From Microbacterium aoyamense (GTDB lineage Bacteria; Actinomycetota; Actinomycetes; Actinomycetales; Microbacteriaceae), in assembly GCF_023155855.1 (NCBI RefSeq), contig NZ_JAKNUT010000003.1, forward strand, positions 248,001 through 312,000: a stretch of DNA of 64,000 nucleotides, read 5' to 3'. Shown here one piece after another: positions 10,292-19,761 of this stretch. Position 1 is the stretch's first letter. Each line of letters starts with the position of its first letter. The notes below the pieces were generated by a model that had not been told where the DNA came from, ran no database searches, and saw only the letters and a list, made by a program, of their open reading frames with translations. A program made the translations under genes and the position numbers.

Positions 10292-11736
10292 CCGTTGACG
10301 CATCTACCGCCGCCGCGATCACCCTGCTGTCGATCGTGGGCGTCGCGGTGCTCTACGTGTGGACGGCGCTCGCGCTCGCCGCCGTGTTCCGCAAGTCGGG
10401 TGAACAGGGATGGAAGGCGTGGGTGCCGTTCCTCAACCAGGCCGTGCTGCTGCAGCTCGGCGGGTTCTCGGGATTCCTCGTGCTCTTCTATCTGCTGCCC
10501 GGACTCGGCATCCTGATCGTCTGGGTCCTGCAGACCATCGCCTGCCACCGCATCGGCCACGCCTTCGGCTTCGGGTCCGGCATGACCGTCCTCGCGGCGC
10601 TCCTGCTGCCGGTCTGGGCATCGATCGTCGGGTTCGGTCCTGAGCGCTGGGTGGGGCGTGACGAGCCGGCACGGGCATCCGCATCGCCGTCGGCATCGCT
10701 TCCCGGCCCCGCCGCGACGGCCTACGCCGCGCCGCGGGGGCTGTACGCACCGTCCGAGCGCCCCGTCTATGGGCGAGAGACCCACGTCTCGGCGCCCGTG
10801 CCTCCTCTGCCCACCGCCCCGGCACCCGGCATCCCGGGCCGCTCGTCCGCGCGCGCGATGCCGTTGCCGCCGCTCGACGACGACGTCGAACAGACCGCGG
10901 GCCCGCTCGCGACGCGAGCCTCTTCGCCCGCCGCTCCGCCCGAAGGCGGATGGGGCCCCCCGCCGCTGCCCGCCCGGGCACGCCCCGTCCCGTTCGCCGA
11001 GGACGACGAAGACGACGACCCGTTCGTGCCGTCGAGGCGATCCTCCGCGCGCGCCACCGCAACGGATGAGTGGGCGGCTCTCGGTCTGTCACCGGAGCTC
11101 GAGTTCTCCGGCGAGGTGACCGGCGCGATCGCCGGCGCTCCGTCGCCCCTCTCGGCGGTCCCCGAGCCGGCCGTCACGCGTGTCCCCGCCGCGTCGCCCC
11201 CGATGCGATCTCGCGAGCCCTGGGCGCCCGCCCGCTCCCCGTTCCCCGAGTCGGAGGACTTCCCCGACTCGTCCGGTCCCGTGTCGGCGATCGTCGGAGC
11301 TCCGGTGGCCGGCGGCCCCCTCGCCGCACGGTCATCGGTGTCGGCGCAGACCCGTCGCCGGGAGATCCCCGACGAACCGGTCGACGAGACGGTCGTCACC
11401 AGACGCCGCCGGACCGAATGGACGCTCCTTCCGCCGTCGGGTCGCGCCGTTGCGATCACGGGGGAGGTGCTGCTGTTGGGCCGTCGGCCGACCGCGGATC
11501 CCGCGCATCCCGCGGCGCAGCTCATCGCGATCGACGACGCGACCGTGTCGAAGACCCATGCGCGCCTCGAACTGCGCGAGCGAGTCTGGTTCATCACCGA
11601 CCTCGACTCGACGAACGGCATCGTCTTCACGACCGAACGCGGCGAGGTCGACGTCGTGCCGGGTGTCGCGATCGAAGCCGGTGACCGGTTCCTGCTCGGG
11701 GATGCGGAGATCCGACTCGTTCGGGGCGGAGAGTGA
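10288..11736 (+). CDS. Membrane protein with DUF5684-like N-terminus and C-terminal FHA domain
   Basis: A 482-residue protein. Three to four helices lie in residues 5-115 and include the WKAWVPFLNQ segment typical of DUF5684-like proteins. A Pro/Ala-rich disordered linker of about 250 residues follows, then an FHA domain (about residues 375-480) with the phosphothreonine-binding pattern GRRP, S-KTHARLEL and DSTNG. FHA domains bind phospho-Thr, so this gene implies control of the operon's product by Ser/Thr kinases; no kinase is in the window. The start overlaps the previous stop (ATGA) and the stop overlaps the next GTG start. Confidence 0.9.
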   Translation: MTVDASTAAAITLLSIVGVAVLYVWTALALAAVFRKSGEQGWKAWVPFLNQAVLLQLGGFSGFLVLFYLLPGLGILIVWVLQTIACHRIGHAFGFGSGMTVLAALLLPVWASIVGFGPERWVGRDEPARASASPSASLPGPAATAYAAPRGLYAPSERPVYGRETHVSAPVPPLPTAPAPGIPGRSSARAMPLPPLDDDVEQTAGPLATRASSPAAPPEGGWGPPPLPARARPVPFAEDDEDDDPFVPSRRSSARATATDEWAALGLSPELEFSGEVTGAIAGAPSPLSAVPEPAVTRVPAASPPMRSREPWAPARSPFPESEDFPDSSGPVSAIVGAPVAGGPLAARSSVSAQTRRREIPDEPVDETVVTRRRRTEWTLLPPSGRAVAITGEVLLLGRRPTADPAHPAAQLIAIDDATVSKTHARLELRERVWFITDLDSTNGIVFTTERGEVDVVPGVAIEAGDRFLLGDAEIRLVRGGE

Positions 11737-12248
11737 CGGAGCGATCGACATCGCCCGGCGACTCGACGGGCGATGACGGCTTCGACGACGACACCCGCAC
11801 GGTGCGCCTGCGCCGATCGGACGCGGCAGTGCGGGACGACGCGCCCATCGACGACGACGGGTCGACGGTGGTCGTCCGGCGGGAGTCGAGGCGTCGCGCC
11901 GAGGCTGCGGCATCCGCCGCAGCGAGGACGGAAGACGAAGGGGCGGATGACGCGACCGTCGTTTCGACGACCCGACGCGGATCGCGCGCGGAGGTCGAGT
12001 CCGCCGCTGTCGACGCGCGTCCCGTCGAGAGCGGTCCGATCCTCTACGGCCCGAGAATGGTCGAAGCCGCTCACGTGCCGCGCTCCGCGCGGGTGCCGCA
12101 CGCGCCGCAGGCGCCCGTCGACACGGCCGGCATCGACGCGTCGCGCCGGCGCCGTGCCCGGCGTCGGCTCATGGTCGCCTTCGCCGTGGCATCCATCGTC
12201 ATGGCGCTTTCGCTCACCGCGCTCGTCGTCCTGCTGACGACCGCCTGA
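11733..12248 (+). CDS. Small single-pass membrane protein, unknown function
   Basis: A 171-residue protein starting with GTG that overlaps the preceding stop (GTGA). The first 140 residues are polar, rich in Asp, Arg and Thr, with recurring D-D-x-T-V-V or T-x-R-L-R-R stretches (DDDTRTVRLRR, DDDGSTVVVRRES) that look like possible phospho-Thr motifs for the upstream FHA protein. The C-terminus has one hydrophobic helix (about residues 148-170) preceded by Arg residues, so the polar part is probably cytoplasmic. It is the last gene of the envelope operon. I do not recognise a named family. Confidence 0.75.
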   Translation: MTERSTSPGDSTGDDGFDDDTRTVRLRRSDAAVRDDAPIDDDGSTVVVRRESRRRAEAAASAAARTEDEGADDATVVSTTRRGSRAEVESAAVDARPVESGPILYGPRMVEAAHVPRSARVPHAPQAPVDTAGIDASRRRRARRRLMVAFAVASIVMALSLTALVVLLTTA

Positions 12249-12275
12249 CGATCCGGCGAGCACGACGCCGCGCGT

Positions 12276-12304
12276 TTGCCCGGCCTCGGAATCACGGGTA
12301 TCAT
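12276..12304 (+). promoter_or_regulatory. Promoter of rpsL-rpsG-fusA operon
   Basis: A -35 element TTGCCC (12276-12281) and a -10 element TATCAT (12299-12304) are separated by exactly 17 bp. ATTGATC follows directly, as it does at the infA promoter. The resulting leader is about 240 nt before rpsL and has no convincing small reading frame. Confidence 0.7.
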
Positions 12305-12550
12305 TGATCGGGTGTGCGCGCTCGCGCGCCGTCCGCCGTGCCTCGGCGCGGAGACGGATCGTGAGCCGCCGCATCTCAGGGAACGGCCTGCGAACAGGCC
12401 ACCCCCACGGCATATCCACCACACAACCGCTCGGCACCATCATGCCGCGCCGGTGGATACATGTGAGCCCGTGGCGTCACGGTTCGAAAGATCCGGATGC
12501 CGCGGGGGAGACACGAACGCTGTCACCGTGCAGCACAACAAGGAGAGAAC

Positions 12551-12919
12551 GTGCCAACCATTCAGCAGTTGGTTCGCAAGGGTCGCTCGCCGAAGGTCTC
12601 GAAGACCAAGGCGCCCGCGCTCAAGTCGAACCCGCAGCAGGCGGGGGTCTGCACCCGCGTCTACACGACCACGCCCAAGAAGCCCAACTCGGCGATGCGC
12701 AAGGTCGCCCGTGTCAAGCTCCGCAACGGCACCGAGGTCACCGCGTACATCCCCGGCGAGGGTCACAACCTCCAGGAGCACTCGCTCGTGCTCGTCCGTG
12801 GTGGTCGTGTCAAGGACCTCCCCGGTGTCCGCTACAAGATCGTCCGTGGCGCTCTGGACACCCAGGCCGTCAAGAACCGTAAGCAGGCTCGCAGCCGCTA
12901 CGGCGCGAAGAAGGGTTAA
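12551..12919 (+). CDS. rpsL: 30S ribosomal protein S12
   Basis: 122 residues beginning [12 protein letters not shown], full length for S12, a decoding-centre protein. The conserved loop [16 protein letters not shown] is present with wild-type Lys residues at the positions altered in streptomycin resistance (KKPNS, and [12 protein letters not shown]). I chose the GTG at 12551 because AAGGAGAG lies about 5-8 nt upstream; an in-frame extension to 12497 has no support. First gene of the str operon, 5 nt before rpsG. Confidence 0.98.
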   Translation: MPTIQQLVRKGRSPKVSKTKAPALKSNPQQAGVCTRVYTTTPKKPNSAMRKVARVKLRNGTEVTAYIPGEGHNLQEHSLVLVRGGRVKDLPGVRYKIVRGALDTQAVKNRKQARSRYGAKKG

Positions 12920-12924
12920 GCAAG

Positions 12925-13395
12925 ATGCCTCGCAAGGGACCCGCCCCGAAGCGCCCCGTCGTCAACGACCCGGTCTACGGTGCTCCGATCGTCAGCCAGC
13001 TGGTGAACAAGATCCTCGTCGACGGCAAGAAGTCGCTCGCCGAGTCGATCGTCTACAACGCCCTCCGTGGTGTTGAGGCCAAGAACGGCCAGGACGCCGT
13101 CGCCACGCTCAAGAAGGCCCTCGACAACGTGCGTCCGACCCTCGAGGTCAAGTCGCGCCGCGTCGGCGGCTCGACCTACCAGGTGCCGGTCGAGGTCAAG
13201 CCTCACCGCGCCAACACGCTCGCCCTTCGCTGGCTCGTCAGCTACGCCAAGGGTCGTCGTGAGAAGACCATGACCGAGCGCCTCCAGAACGAGATCCTGG
13301 ATGCCTCGAACGGCCTGGGGGCTGCGGTCAAGCGCCGCGAAGACACCCACAAGATGGCTGAGTCGAACCGCGCCTTCGCGCACTACCGCTGGTAA
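12925..13395 (+). CDS. rpsG: 30S ribosomal protein S7
   Basis: 156 residues, standard length, beginning [19 protein letters not shown]. It nucleates assembly of the 30S head on 16S rRNA. Conserved segments [23 protein letters not shown] and AFAHYRW are intact. It follows rpsL closely and precedes fusA after an intergenic hairpin. Confidence 0.98.
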   Translation: MPRKGPAPKRPVVNDPVYGAPIVSQLVNKILVDGKKSLAESIVYNALRGVEAKNGQDAVATLKKALDNVRPTLEVKSRRVGGSTYQVPVEVKPHRANTLALRWLVSYAKGRREKTMTERLQNEILDASNGLGAAVKRREDTHKMAESNRAFAHYRW

Positions 13396-13408
13396 TCATC
13401 AGCGTCTC

Positions 13409-13441
13409 GGTGACCGGCCGGGAGAACCCCGGCCGGTCACC
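13409..13441 (+). terminator. Hairpin between rpsG and fusA (attenuator)
   Basis: A perfect 14-bp stem (GGTGACCGGCCGGG at 13409-13422, complement 13428-13441) with a 5-nt loop. There is no T-run after it and it lies inside the str operon, so it probably attenuates rather than ends transcription, or stabilises the upstream mRNA. Confidence 0.6.
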
Positions 13442-13478
13442 CCGCGACATCCCGAACCACACGTAAGGAAGACATCCC

Positions 13479-15593
13479 GTGGCACAAGAAGTGCTCACCG
13501 ACCTCAACAAGGTCCGCAACATCGGCATCATGGCGCACATCGATGCCGGCAAGACGACGACGACCGAGCGCATCCTGTTCTACACGGGCGTCAACCACAA
13601 GATCGGCGAGACGCACGACGGCGCGGCCACGACCGACTGGATGGAGCAGGAGCAGGAGCGTGGCATCACGATCACGTCCGCTGCTGTGACGTGCTTCTGG
13701 GACAAGAACCAGATCAACATCATCGACACGCCCGGTCACGTCGACTTCACGGTCGAGGTCGAGCGCTCGCTGCGCGTCCTCGACGGCGCCGTCGCCGTCT
13801 TCGACGGCAAGGAGGGCGTCGAGCCCCAGTCCGAGACCGTCTGGCGCCAGGCAGACAAGTACGACGTCCCCCGCATCTGCTTCGTCAACAAGATGGACAA
13901 GCTCGGCGCGGACTTCTACTTCACCGTCGACACGATCGTCAACCGCCTGAAGGCCAAGCCGCTCGTCATCCAGCTCCCCATCGGCGCCGAGAACGACTTC
14001 GTCGGCGTCATCGACCTCGTCGAGATGCGGGCCCTCGTGTGGCCCGGCGACGCCAAGGGCGACGTGACCATGGGCGCCAAGTACGAGATCCAGGAGATCC
14101 CGGCCGACCTCGCCGACAAGGCCGCCGAGTACCGCGAGCAGCTGCTCGAGACGGTCGCCGAGTCCGACGAGCACCTGCTCGAGAAGTACTTCGGCGGTGA
14201 GGAGCTCACGGTCGCCGAGATCAAGGGCGCCATCCGCAAGATGACGATCAACTCGGAGCTCTACCCCGTGCTCTGCGGCTCGGCGTTCAAGAACCGCGGT
14301 GTGCAGCCGATGCTCGACGCGGTCGTGGACTACCTCCCGTCGCCGCTCGACGTCCCCGCCATCGAGGCGAAGGACCCGAAGAACGAAGAGATCATCATCG
14401 AGCGCCACGCCGACCGTGACGAGCCGTTCGCGGCTCTCGCGTTCAAGATCGTGACGCACCCGTTCTTCGGCCGCCTGACCTACATCCGCGTCTACTCGGG
14501 GCACCTCGACTCGGGTGCCCAGGTCGTCAACGCGACCAAGGGCAAGAAGGAGCGCATCGGGAAGATCTTCCAGATGCACGCCAACAAGGAGATGCCGGTC
14601 GACTCGGTCACTGCGGGTCACATCTACGCCGTCATCGGCCTCAAGGACACCACGACCGGTGACACGCTGTCCGACAGCGCGAACCAGGTCGTCCTCGAGT
14701 CGATGACGTTCCCCGAGCCGGTCATCGAGGTCGCGATCGAGCCCAAGACGAAGGCCGACCAGGAGAAGCTGGGTCTCGCGATCCAGAAGCTCGCTGAAGA
14801 GGACCCGACGTTCCGCGTCGAGCAGAACTCCGAGACCGGTCAGACCGTCATCAAGGGCATGGGCGAGCTGCACCTCGACATCCTCGTCGACCGCATGAAG
14901 CGGGAGTTCAAAGTCGAGGCCAACGTGGGCAAGCCCCAGGTCGCGTACCGCGAGACGATCAAGAAGGCCGTCGAGCGTCACGACTACACGCACAAGAAGC
15001 AGACCGGTGGTTCGGGTCAGTTCGCGAAGATCCAGTTCGCGATCGAGCCGCTCGAGGTCACGGCCGACAAGACGTACGAGTTCGAGAACAAGGTCACCGG
15101 TGGCCGCATCCCGCGCGAGTACATCTCCCCGACCGACCAGGGCTTCCAGGACGCCATGAACGTCGGCGTGCTCGCAGGCTTCCCCATGGTGGGCGTCAAG
15201 GCGATCCTCCTCGACGGCGCGTCGCACGACGTCGACTCGTCCGAGATGGCGTTCAAGATCGCCGGATCCATGGGCTTCAAGGAGGCCGTGCGCAAGGCGA
15301 ACCCCGTCATCCTCGAGCCGATCATGTCGGTCGAGGTCCGTACTCCCGAGGAGTACATGGGCGACGTCATCGGCGACCTGAACTCGCGTCGTGGTCAGAT
15401 CCAGTCGATGGAGGATGCCGCGGGCGTCAAGGTCGTGCGTGCGAACGTGCCGCTGTCCGAGATGTTCGGCTACATCGGCGACCTCCGCTCGAAGACCTCC
15501 GGCCGCGCCGTCTACTCCATGGAGTTCGACAGCTACGCCGAGGTCCCGCGCAACGTCTCGGACGAGATCGTCCAGAAGACCAAGGGCGAGTAA
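13479..15593 (+). CDS. fusA: Elongation factor G
   Basis: 704 residues, full length, GTG start with AAGGAAG 8-10 nt upstream. A translocation GTPase with G1 [12 protein letters not shown], switch-[10 protein letters not shown] and G4 NKMDKLGA, followed by the usual domains II-V ([14 protein letters not shown] in switch [18 protein letters not shown] in domain V). It follows rpsG after a hairpin and precedes tuf, which has its own leader region. Confidence 0.98.
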   Translation: MAQEVLTDLNKVRNIGIMAHIDAGKTTTTERILFYTGVNHKIGETHDGAATTDWMEQEQERGITITSAAVTCFWDKNQINIIDTPGHVDFTVEVERSLRVLDGAVAVFDGKEGVEPQSETVWRQADKYDVPRICFVNKMDKLGADFYFTVDTIVNRLKAKPLVIQLPIGAENDFVGVIDLVEMRALVWPGDAKGDVTMGAKYEIQEIPADLADKAAEYREQLLETVAESDEHLLEKYFGGEELTVAEIKGAIRKMTINSELYPVLCGSAFKNRGVQPMLDAVVDYLPSPLDVPAIEAKDPKNEEIIIERHADRDEPFAALAFKIVTHPFFGRLTYIRVYSGHLDSGAQVVNATKGKKERIGKIFQMHANKEMPVDSVTAGHIYAVIGLKDTTTGDTLSDSANQVVLESMTFPEPVIEVAIEPKTKADQEKLGLAIQKLAEEDPTFRVEQNSETGQTVIKGMGELHLDILVDRMKREFKVEANVGKPQVAYRETIKKAVERHDYTHKKQTGGSGQFAKIQFAIEPLEVTADKTYEFENKVTGGRIPREYISPTDQGFQDAMNVGVLAGFPMVGVKAILLDGASHDVDSSEMAFKIAGSMGFKEAVRKANPVILEPIMSVEVRTPEEYMGDVIGDLNSRRGQIQSMEDAAGVKVVRANVPLSEMFGYIGDLRSKTSGRAVYSMEFDSYAEVPRNVSDEIVQKTKGE

Positions 15594-15598
15594 TGCTC

Positions 15599-15630
15599 CG
15601 GATGCCGGGGTCTGCTGATCCCGGCATCCG
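15599..15630 (+). terminator. Hairpin between fusA and tuf
   Basis: A perfect 11-bp stem (CGGATGCCGGG and its complement CCCGGCATCCG) around a 10-nt loop directly after the fusA stop. It belongs to a class of intergenic inverted repeats bounded by GGATGCC/GGCATCC. There is no T-tract, so partial termination is likely; tuf may be expressed partly from its own promoter. Confidence 0.6.
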
Positions 15631-15702
15631 ACCTACAACTGCATAGTGGTGTTCCCGGCGGCGCTGCCGCCGCGAGGGGGACACACAGATTCACAAGAAG
15701 CA

Positions 15703-15734
15703 TCTCTACTAAAGTGGGGATATCCCCGTAGAGA
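15703..15734 (+). promoter_or_regulatory. Structured tuf leader element
   Basis: Upstream of tuf, TCTCTAC (15703-15709) pairs with GTAGAGA (15728-15734) and encloses the perfect palindrome GGGGATATCCCC (15716-15727), giving a bulged hairpin that ends about 55 nt before the start codon. TACTAA inside it could alternatively be part of a -10 element. Role inferred only from the structure. Confidence 0.4.
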
Positions 15735-15789
15735 AACGGTCGCAAACCAGCGACCGGACCCTCTACACGAACGTCCTGAGGAGGACCCA

Positions 15790-16983
15790 GTGGCTAAGGC
15801 CAAGTTCGAGCGCACCAAGCCGCACGTGAACATCGGAACGATCGGTCACGTCGACCACGGCAAGACCACGCTCACCGCCGCGATCTCGAAGGTGCTCGCC
15901 GACAAGTACCCGTCGGCCACCAACGTGCAGCGCGACTTCGCGTCGATCGACTCCGCTCCGGAGGAGCGCCAGCGCGGTATCACGATCAACATCTCGCACG
16001 TCGAGTACGAGACGCCCAAGCGTCACTACGCACACGTCGACGCGCCGGGTCACGCCGACTACATCAAGAACATGATCACCGGTGCCGCCCAGATGGACGG
16101 CGCGATCCTCGTGGTCGCCGCGACCGACGGTCCCATGGCGCAGACGCGCGAGCACGTGCTGCTCGCCAAGCAGGTCGGCGTGCCGTACCTGCTCGTCGCG
16201 CTCAACAAGTCCGACATGGTCGATGACGAGGAGATCCTGGAGCTCGTCGAGCTCGAGGTCCGTGAGCTCCTCTCGTCGCAGGACTTCGATGGCGACAACG
16301 CCCCCGTCGTCCGCGTCTCGGGCCTGAAGGCTCTCGAGGGCGACGCCGAGTGGACCGAGAAGATCGTCGAGCTCATGGAAGCCGTCGACGAGTCGATCCC
16401 CGACCCCGTGCGTGACAAGGACAAGCCTTTCCTCATGCCCGTCGAGGACGTCTTCACCATCACCGGCCGTGGCACGGTCGTGACGGGTCGCGCCGAGCGC
16501 GGCACCCTCGCGATCAACTCCGAGGTCGAGATCGTGGGTCTGCGTCCGACGCAGAAGACGATCGTCACCGGTATCGAGATGTTCCACAAGCAGCTCGACG
16601 AGGCCTGGGCCGGCGAGAACTGTGGTCTGCTCCTGCGCGGCACCAAGCGTGACGACGTCGAGCGCGGCCAGGTCGTCGTGAAGCCCGGTTCGGTCACCCC
16701 GCACACCAACTTCGAGGGCACGGCGTACATCCTGTCCAAGGAGGAGGGCGGCCGCCACAACCCGTTCTTCACGAACTACCGTCCGCAGTTCTACTTCCGC
16801 ACCACGGACGTCACCGGCGTCATCACGCTGCCCGACGGCACCGAGATGGTCATGCCCGGCGACACCACCGACATGACGGTCGAGCTGATCCAGCCCATCG
16901 CCATGGAAGAGGGCCTCGGCTACGCGATCCGTGAGGGTGGCCGCACCGTCGGCGCCGGCACGGTCACGAAGATCCTGAAGTAA
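15790..16983 (+). CDS. tuf: Elongation factor Tu
   Basis: 397 residues from the GTG at 15790, which has GAGGAGG about 6 nt upstream; this yields the canonical N-terminus [18 protein letters not shown]1 GHVDHGKT, switch-[11 protein letters not shown]4 NKSD and the C-terminal barrel domains are intact. It delivers aminoacyl-tRNA to the ribosome. Longer in-frame starts upstream lack support. A strong terminator follows. Confidence 0.98.
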   Translation: MAKAKFERTKPHVNIGTIGHVDHGKTTLTAAISKVLADKYPSATNVQRDFASIDSAPEERQRGITINISHVEYETPKRHYAHVDAPGHADYIKNMITGAAQMDGAILVVAATDGPMAQTREHVLLAKQVGVPYLLVALNKSDMVDDEEILELVELEVRELLSSQDFDGDNAPVVRVSGLKALEGDAEWTEKIVELMEAVDESIPDPVRDKDKPFLMPVEDVFTITGRGTVVTGRAERGTLAINSEVEIVGLRPTQKTIVTGIEMFHKQLDEAWAGENCGLLLRGTKRDDVERGQVVVKPGSVTPHTNFEGTAYILSKEEGGRHNPFFTNYRPQFYFRTTDVTGVITLPDGTEMVMPGDTTDMTVELIQPIAMEEGLGYAIREGGRTVGAGTVTKILK

Positions 16984-17002
16984 TTCAGATCTGAGATCTC
17001 GG

Positions 17003-17037
17003 AAGAGGCCCGGTTCCCGAAAGGGACCGGGCCTCTT
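17003..17037 (+). terminator. Terminator after tuf
   Basis: A stem of about 15 bp with one bulged base (AAGAGGCCCGGTTCCC with its near-complement GGGACCGGGCCTCTT) closed by a GAAA tetraloop, 20 nt after the tuf stop. It ends the str operon. Confidence 0.85.
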
Positions 17038-17130
17038 CTGCGTCGCATCCATGCCGAGTCCGTTGACGGATGCCATGTGCTTCTCAAGAATGAGTACGAC
17101 GCGCCCACGGGGGGCCGCGAAGGAGCAGAC

Positions 17131-17349
17131 ATGGGCATCGAAGACCTCGTCAACCAGGGCAAGGATTTCCTCGACCAGAACAAGGACAAGATCGGCGAGG
17201 CGCTCAAGAGCGACCAGGCCGAGGACGTCAGCGACAACGTGCTGGATGCCGCCGCCGACTTCGTCAAGAAGGTCGCGCCCGACAGCGTCGACCAGCACGT
17301 CGACGGTGTGCGCGACACGATCGACGGTGCCATCGGCAACGAGAAGTAA
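17131..17349 (+). CDS. Small MT0933-like (antitoxin-family-like) protein
   Basis: 72 residues from the ATG at 17131, which has GAAGGAG about 5 nt upstream; an in-frame start at 17077 has no ribosome site. The sequence is acidic and helical: MGIEDLVNQGKDFLDQNKDK, then a DVSDNVLDAAADFVKK helix and DGVRDTIDGAIGNEK. The layout (MG-x-x-D-L...KDFLxxNKDK...DxAxD) resembles the MT0933/Rv0909 antitoxin-like family of actinobacteria. No toxin gene lies next to it, so a toxin-antitoxin role is doubtful. It is monocistronic between two terminators. Confidence 0.7.
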   Translation: MGIEDLVNQGKDFLDQNKDKIGEALKSDQAEDVSDNVLDAAADFVKKVAPDSVDQHVDGVRDTIDGAIGNEK

Positions 17350-17372
17350 CGGTTCGCGAAGCATCGCTTCCA

Positions 17373-17403
17373 CGACGCCCGACGCCGACAGCGTCGGGCG
17401 TCG
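17373..17403 (+). terminator. Terminator after the small MT0933-like gene
   Basis: A perfect 13-bp stem CGACGCCCGACGC / GCGTCGGGCGTCG with loop CGACA, 23 nt after the stop codon, followed by a short T/G-rich stretch. Confidence 0.8.
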
Positions 17404-17445
17404 CTGTGTGTCCGCCGTGCATCCCGCTCCGCGACACGCCCGAGT

Positions 17446-17474
17446 TTGCGACACGCCCGGGCTGCACGTAGACT
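17446..17474 (+). promoter_or_regulatory. Promoter of the S10 operon
   Basis: TTGCGA (17446-17451) and TAGACT (17469-17474) with a 17-bp spacer, the best-matching promoter in the region. It lies about 330 bp before rpsJ. Confidence 0.75.
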
Positions 17475-17481
17475 AGGGAAG

Positions 17482-17801
17482 TTCCACATTCCTGCGCGCC
17501 CTTCGGCGTGCGACGGATCACTGCCAGGGCAGTGCATAGACGGCGCCTCTCACGGGGTGCAAGGTTCTAGGCCGCGGGCAGCAGAACACCCATCCGAACC
17601 CCACCACGGGCCTGCAAGGGCCGGAACGTGCGTTGCGGGGAGGAGCCGGATGCCGCGGCGTTCGGTCTGACAGCAGAACAGTGGTGCAGCATGCGCCGCG
17701 GCAACGCGGTGAACGAAGTGCCCAGGGCGAGGGAGCACCCTCCCACGCCCCCGTGCGTCCAATGCCCCCGAGGTACGACGCGGAAAGAGAGTGAGCAGAC
17801 A
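17482..17801 (+). promoter_or_regulatory. rpsJ leader: Long untranslated leader of the S10 operon
   Basis: About 320 nt between the predicted transcription start and rpsJ hold no plausible gene. It contains small inverted repeats (for example CACTGCC/GGCAGTG at 17519-17534) and a GGATGCC element near 17648. The length suggests room for feedback control of the operon, as ribosomal protein leaders have elsewhere, but I recognise no named leader family. Confidence 0.4.
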
Positions 17802-18110
17802 ATGGCGGGACAGAAGATCCGCATTCGCCTGAAGTCGTACGACCACGCCGGCCTCGACGCCTCGGCGCGCAAGATCGTCGACACCGTGACCCGTGCCGGC
17901 GCGACCGTCGTGGGCCCCGTGCCCCTTCCGACCGAGAAGAACGTCATCCCGGTCATCCGGTCGCCCCACAAGTACAAGGACAGCCGCGAGCACTTCGAGA
18001 TGCGCACCCACAAGCGCCTCATCGACATCATCGACCCGACGCCCAAGGCCGTCGACTCGCTGATGCGTCTCGACCTCCCGGCCGATGTCAACATCGAGAT
18101 CAAGCTCTGA
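17802..18110 (+). CDS. rpsJ: 30S ribosomal protein S10
   Basis: 102 residues beginning [15 protein letters not shown], standard length, and conserved through [20 protein letters not shown]. The ATG at 17802 is fixed by homology; an upstream in-frame extension lies in the leader. First gene of the S10 operon, 8 nt before rplC. S10 also acts as NusE in antitermination. Confidence 0.98.
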   Translation: MAGQKIRIRLKSYDHAGLDASARKIVDTVTRAGATVVGPVPLPTEKNVIPVIRSPHKYKDSREHFEMRTHKRLIDIIDPTPKAVDSLMRLDLPADVNIEIKL

Positions 18111-18118
18111 GGCTCGCC

Positions 18119-18778
18119 ATGACTGACATCAACTCCAAGGTTTCCAAGGGCCTGCTGGGCACCAAGCTCGGTATGACCCAGGTCTGGGACGAGAACGGCA
18201 AGATCGTTCCCGTCACCGTCATCGAGGTGGCCCCCAACGTGGTCACCCAGATCCGCACCCCCGAGAAGGACGGCTACAAGGCCGTGCAGATCGCCTACGG
18301 CCAGATCGACCCGCGCAAGGTCAACAAGCCGCAGACGGCCCACTTCGAGGCTGCCGGTGTGACGCCCCGTCGTCACCTCACCGAGGTCCGCACCGCGGAC
18401 GCTGCTGACTACTCACTCGGTCAGGAGCTCACGGTCGAGGGCACGTTCGAAGCCGGCCAGCTCGTCGACGTCGTCGGTACGAGCAAGGGCAAGGGCTTCG
18501 CGGGTGTCATGAAGCGCCACAACTTCAAGGGCGTCTCGGCTTCGCACGGTGCGCACCGCAACCACCGCAAGCCCGGCTCGATCGGCGCATCGTCGACCCC
18601 GAGCCGCGTCTTCAAGGGCATGCGCATGGCCGGCCGTATGGGTGGCGAGCGCGTGACCGTCCTCAACCTCACGGTGCACGCCGTCGACGCCGAGAAGGGT
18701 CTGCTGCTCGTCAAGGGCGCCGTCCCCGGTGCTCGTGGCCGCATCGTCTACGTCCGCAACGCAGTGAAGGGTGCCTGA
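18119..18778 (+). CDS. rplC: 50S ribosomal protein L3
   Basis: 219 residues with the L3 hallmarks [31 protein letters not shown] and [12 protein letters not shown]. It binds near the peptidyl-transferase centre of the 50S subunit. It is packed 8 nt after rpsJ and 2 nt before rplD, so co-expressed. Confidence 0.98.
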   Translation: MTDINSKVSKGLLGTKLGMTQVWDENGKIVPVTVIEVAPNVVTQIRTPEKDGYKAVQIAYGQIDPRKVNKPQTAHFEAAGVTPRRHLTEVRTADAADYSLGQELTVEGTFEAGQLVDVVGTSKGKGFAGVMKRHNFKGVSASHGAHRNHRKPGSIGASSTPSRVFKGMRMAGRMGGERVTVLNLTVHAVDAEKGLLLVKGAVPGARGRIVYVRNAVKGA

Positions 18779-18780
18779 AC

Positions 18781-19440
18781 ATGGCTGACTCGACTCTCGC
18801 GCTCGACGTCCTGAAGGCCGACGGCAAGAAGGCAGGCTCCGTCGAGCTGCCCGCCGCGCTCTTCGACGTCAAGACGAACATCCCGCTGATCCACCAGGTC
18901 GTCGTCGCGCAGCGCGCGGCGGCTCGCCAGGGCACCCACTCGACCAAGCGTCGCGGTGAGGTCTCGGGCGCCGGCCGCAAGCCCTTCAAGCAGAAGGGCA
19001 CGGGTAACGCCCGTCAGGGCTCGATCCGCGCGCCGCACATGACCGGCGGTGGCATCGTCCACGGCCCGAAGCCGCGCGACTACTCGCAGCGCACCCCCAA
19101 GAAGATGATCGCCGCCGCCCTCCTCGGTGCACTGAGCGACCGCGCCCGCGGTCAGCGTCTGCACATCGTCGACGGCTTCGGCATCGAGGGTGCGCCGTCG
19201 ACCAAGGCCGCCGCTGCGGTGCTGGCTTCGGTCGCCCCCACCAAGAACGTGCTGGTCGTCATCACGCGTGACGACGAGCTCAGCATCCTGAGCGTCCGCA
19301 ACCTCGCGTACGTCCACGTGCTGTACTCCGACCAGCTCAACGCCTACGACGTGCTCGTCTCGGACGACATCGTCTTCACCAAGGCCGCCTACGACGCCTT
19401 CGTCGCGTCGAAGACGACCACCGAGGAGGTCTCGGCATGA
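18781..19440 (+). CDS. rplD: 50S ribosomal protein L4
   Basis: 219 residues, typical length, with the L4 extended-loop segment [20 protein letters not shown] that lines the exit tunnel and the [13 protein letters not shown] C-terminal region. The stop overlaps the rplW start by 4 nt (ATGA). In other bacteria L4 represses its own operon; nothing in the sequence here proves that. Confidence 0.98.
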   Translation: MADSTLALDVLKADGKKAGSVELPAALFDVKTNIPLIHQVVVAQRAAARQGTHSTKRRGEVSGAGRKPFKQKGTGNARQGSIRAPHMTGGGIVHGPKPRDYSQRTPKKMIAAALLGALSDRARGQRLHIVDGFGIEGAPSTKAAAAVLASVAPTKNVLVVITRDDELSILSVRNLAYVHVLYSDQLNAYDVLVSDDIVFTKAAYDAFVASKTTTEEVSA

Positions 19441-19736
19441 CCGGCATCAACAAGGACCCGCGCGACATCATCCTGAAGCCGGTCGTCTCCGAGAAGAGCT
19501 ACGGGCTCATCGACGAGGGCAAGTACACGTTCCTCGTGGACCCCCGCGCGACCAAGACCGAGATCAAGCTCGCGATCGAGAAGATCTTCGGCGTCAAGGT
19601 GGCTGCGGTCAACACGATCAACCGCGTCGGCAAGGCCCGTCGCACCCGCTTCGGCACGGGCAAGCGCAAGGACACCAAGCGCGCCATCGTGACGCTCAAG
19701 TCGGGCACCATCGACATCTTCACGGCAGTCGGCTGA
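19437..19736 (+). CDS. rplW: 50S ribosomal protein L23
   Basis: 99 residues, standard for L23, with [15 protein letters not shown] at the N-terminus and the [14 protein letters not shown] loop. It sits at the exit-tunnel mouth where trigger factor and SRP dock. It overlaps rplD by 4 nt. Confidence 0.98.
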   Translation: MTGINKDPRDIILKPVVSEKSYGLIDEGKYTFLVDPRATKTEIKLAIEKIFGVKVAAVNTINRVGKARRTRFGTGKRKDTKRAIVTLKSGTIDIFTAVG

Positions 19737-19761
19737 CGGTCGGGATAGAGGACTAGAGAAC

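Noticed and set aside
17131..17349. Functional toxin-antitoxin pair
   Set aside because: Terminators flank the small gene on both sides and no toxin-like partner is adjacent.
13437..17454. Long minus-strand frames antisense to fusA and tuf
   Set aside because: The plus strand encodes unmistakable full-length EF-G and EF-Tu; antisense frames are a GC-bias by-product.
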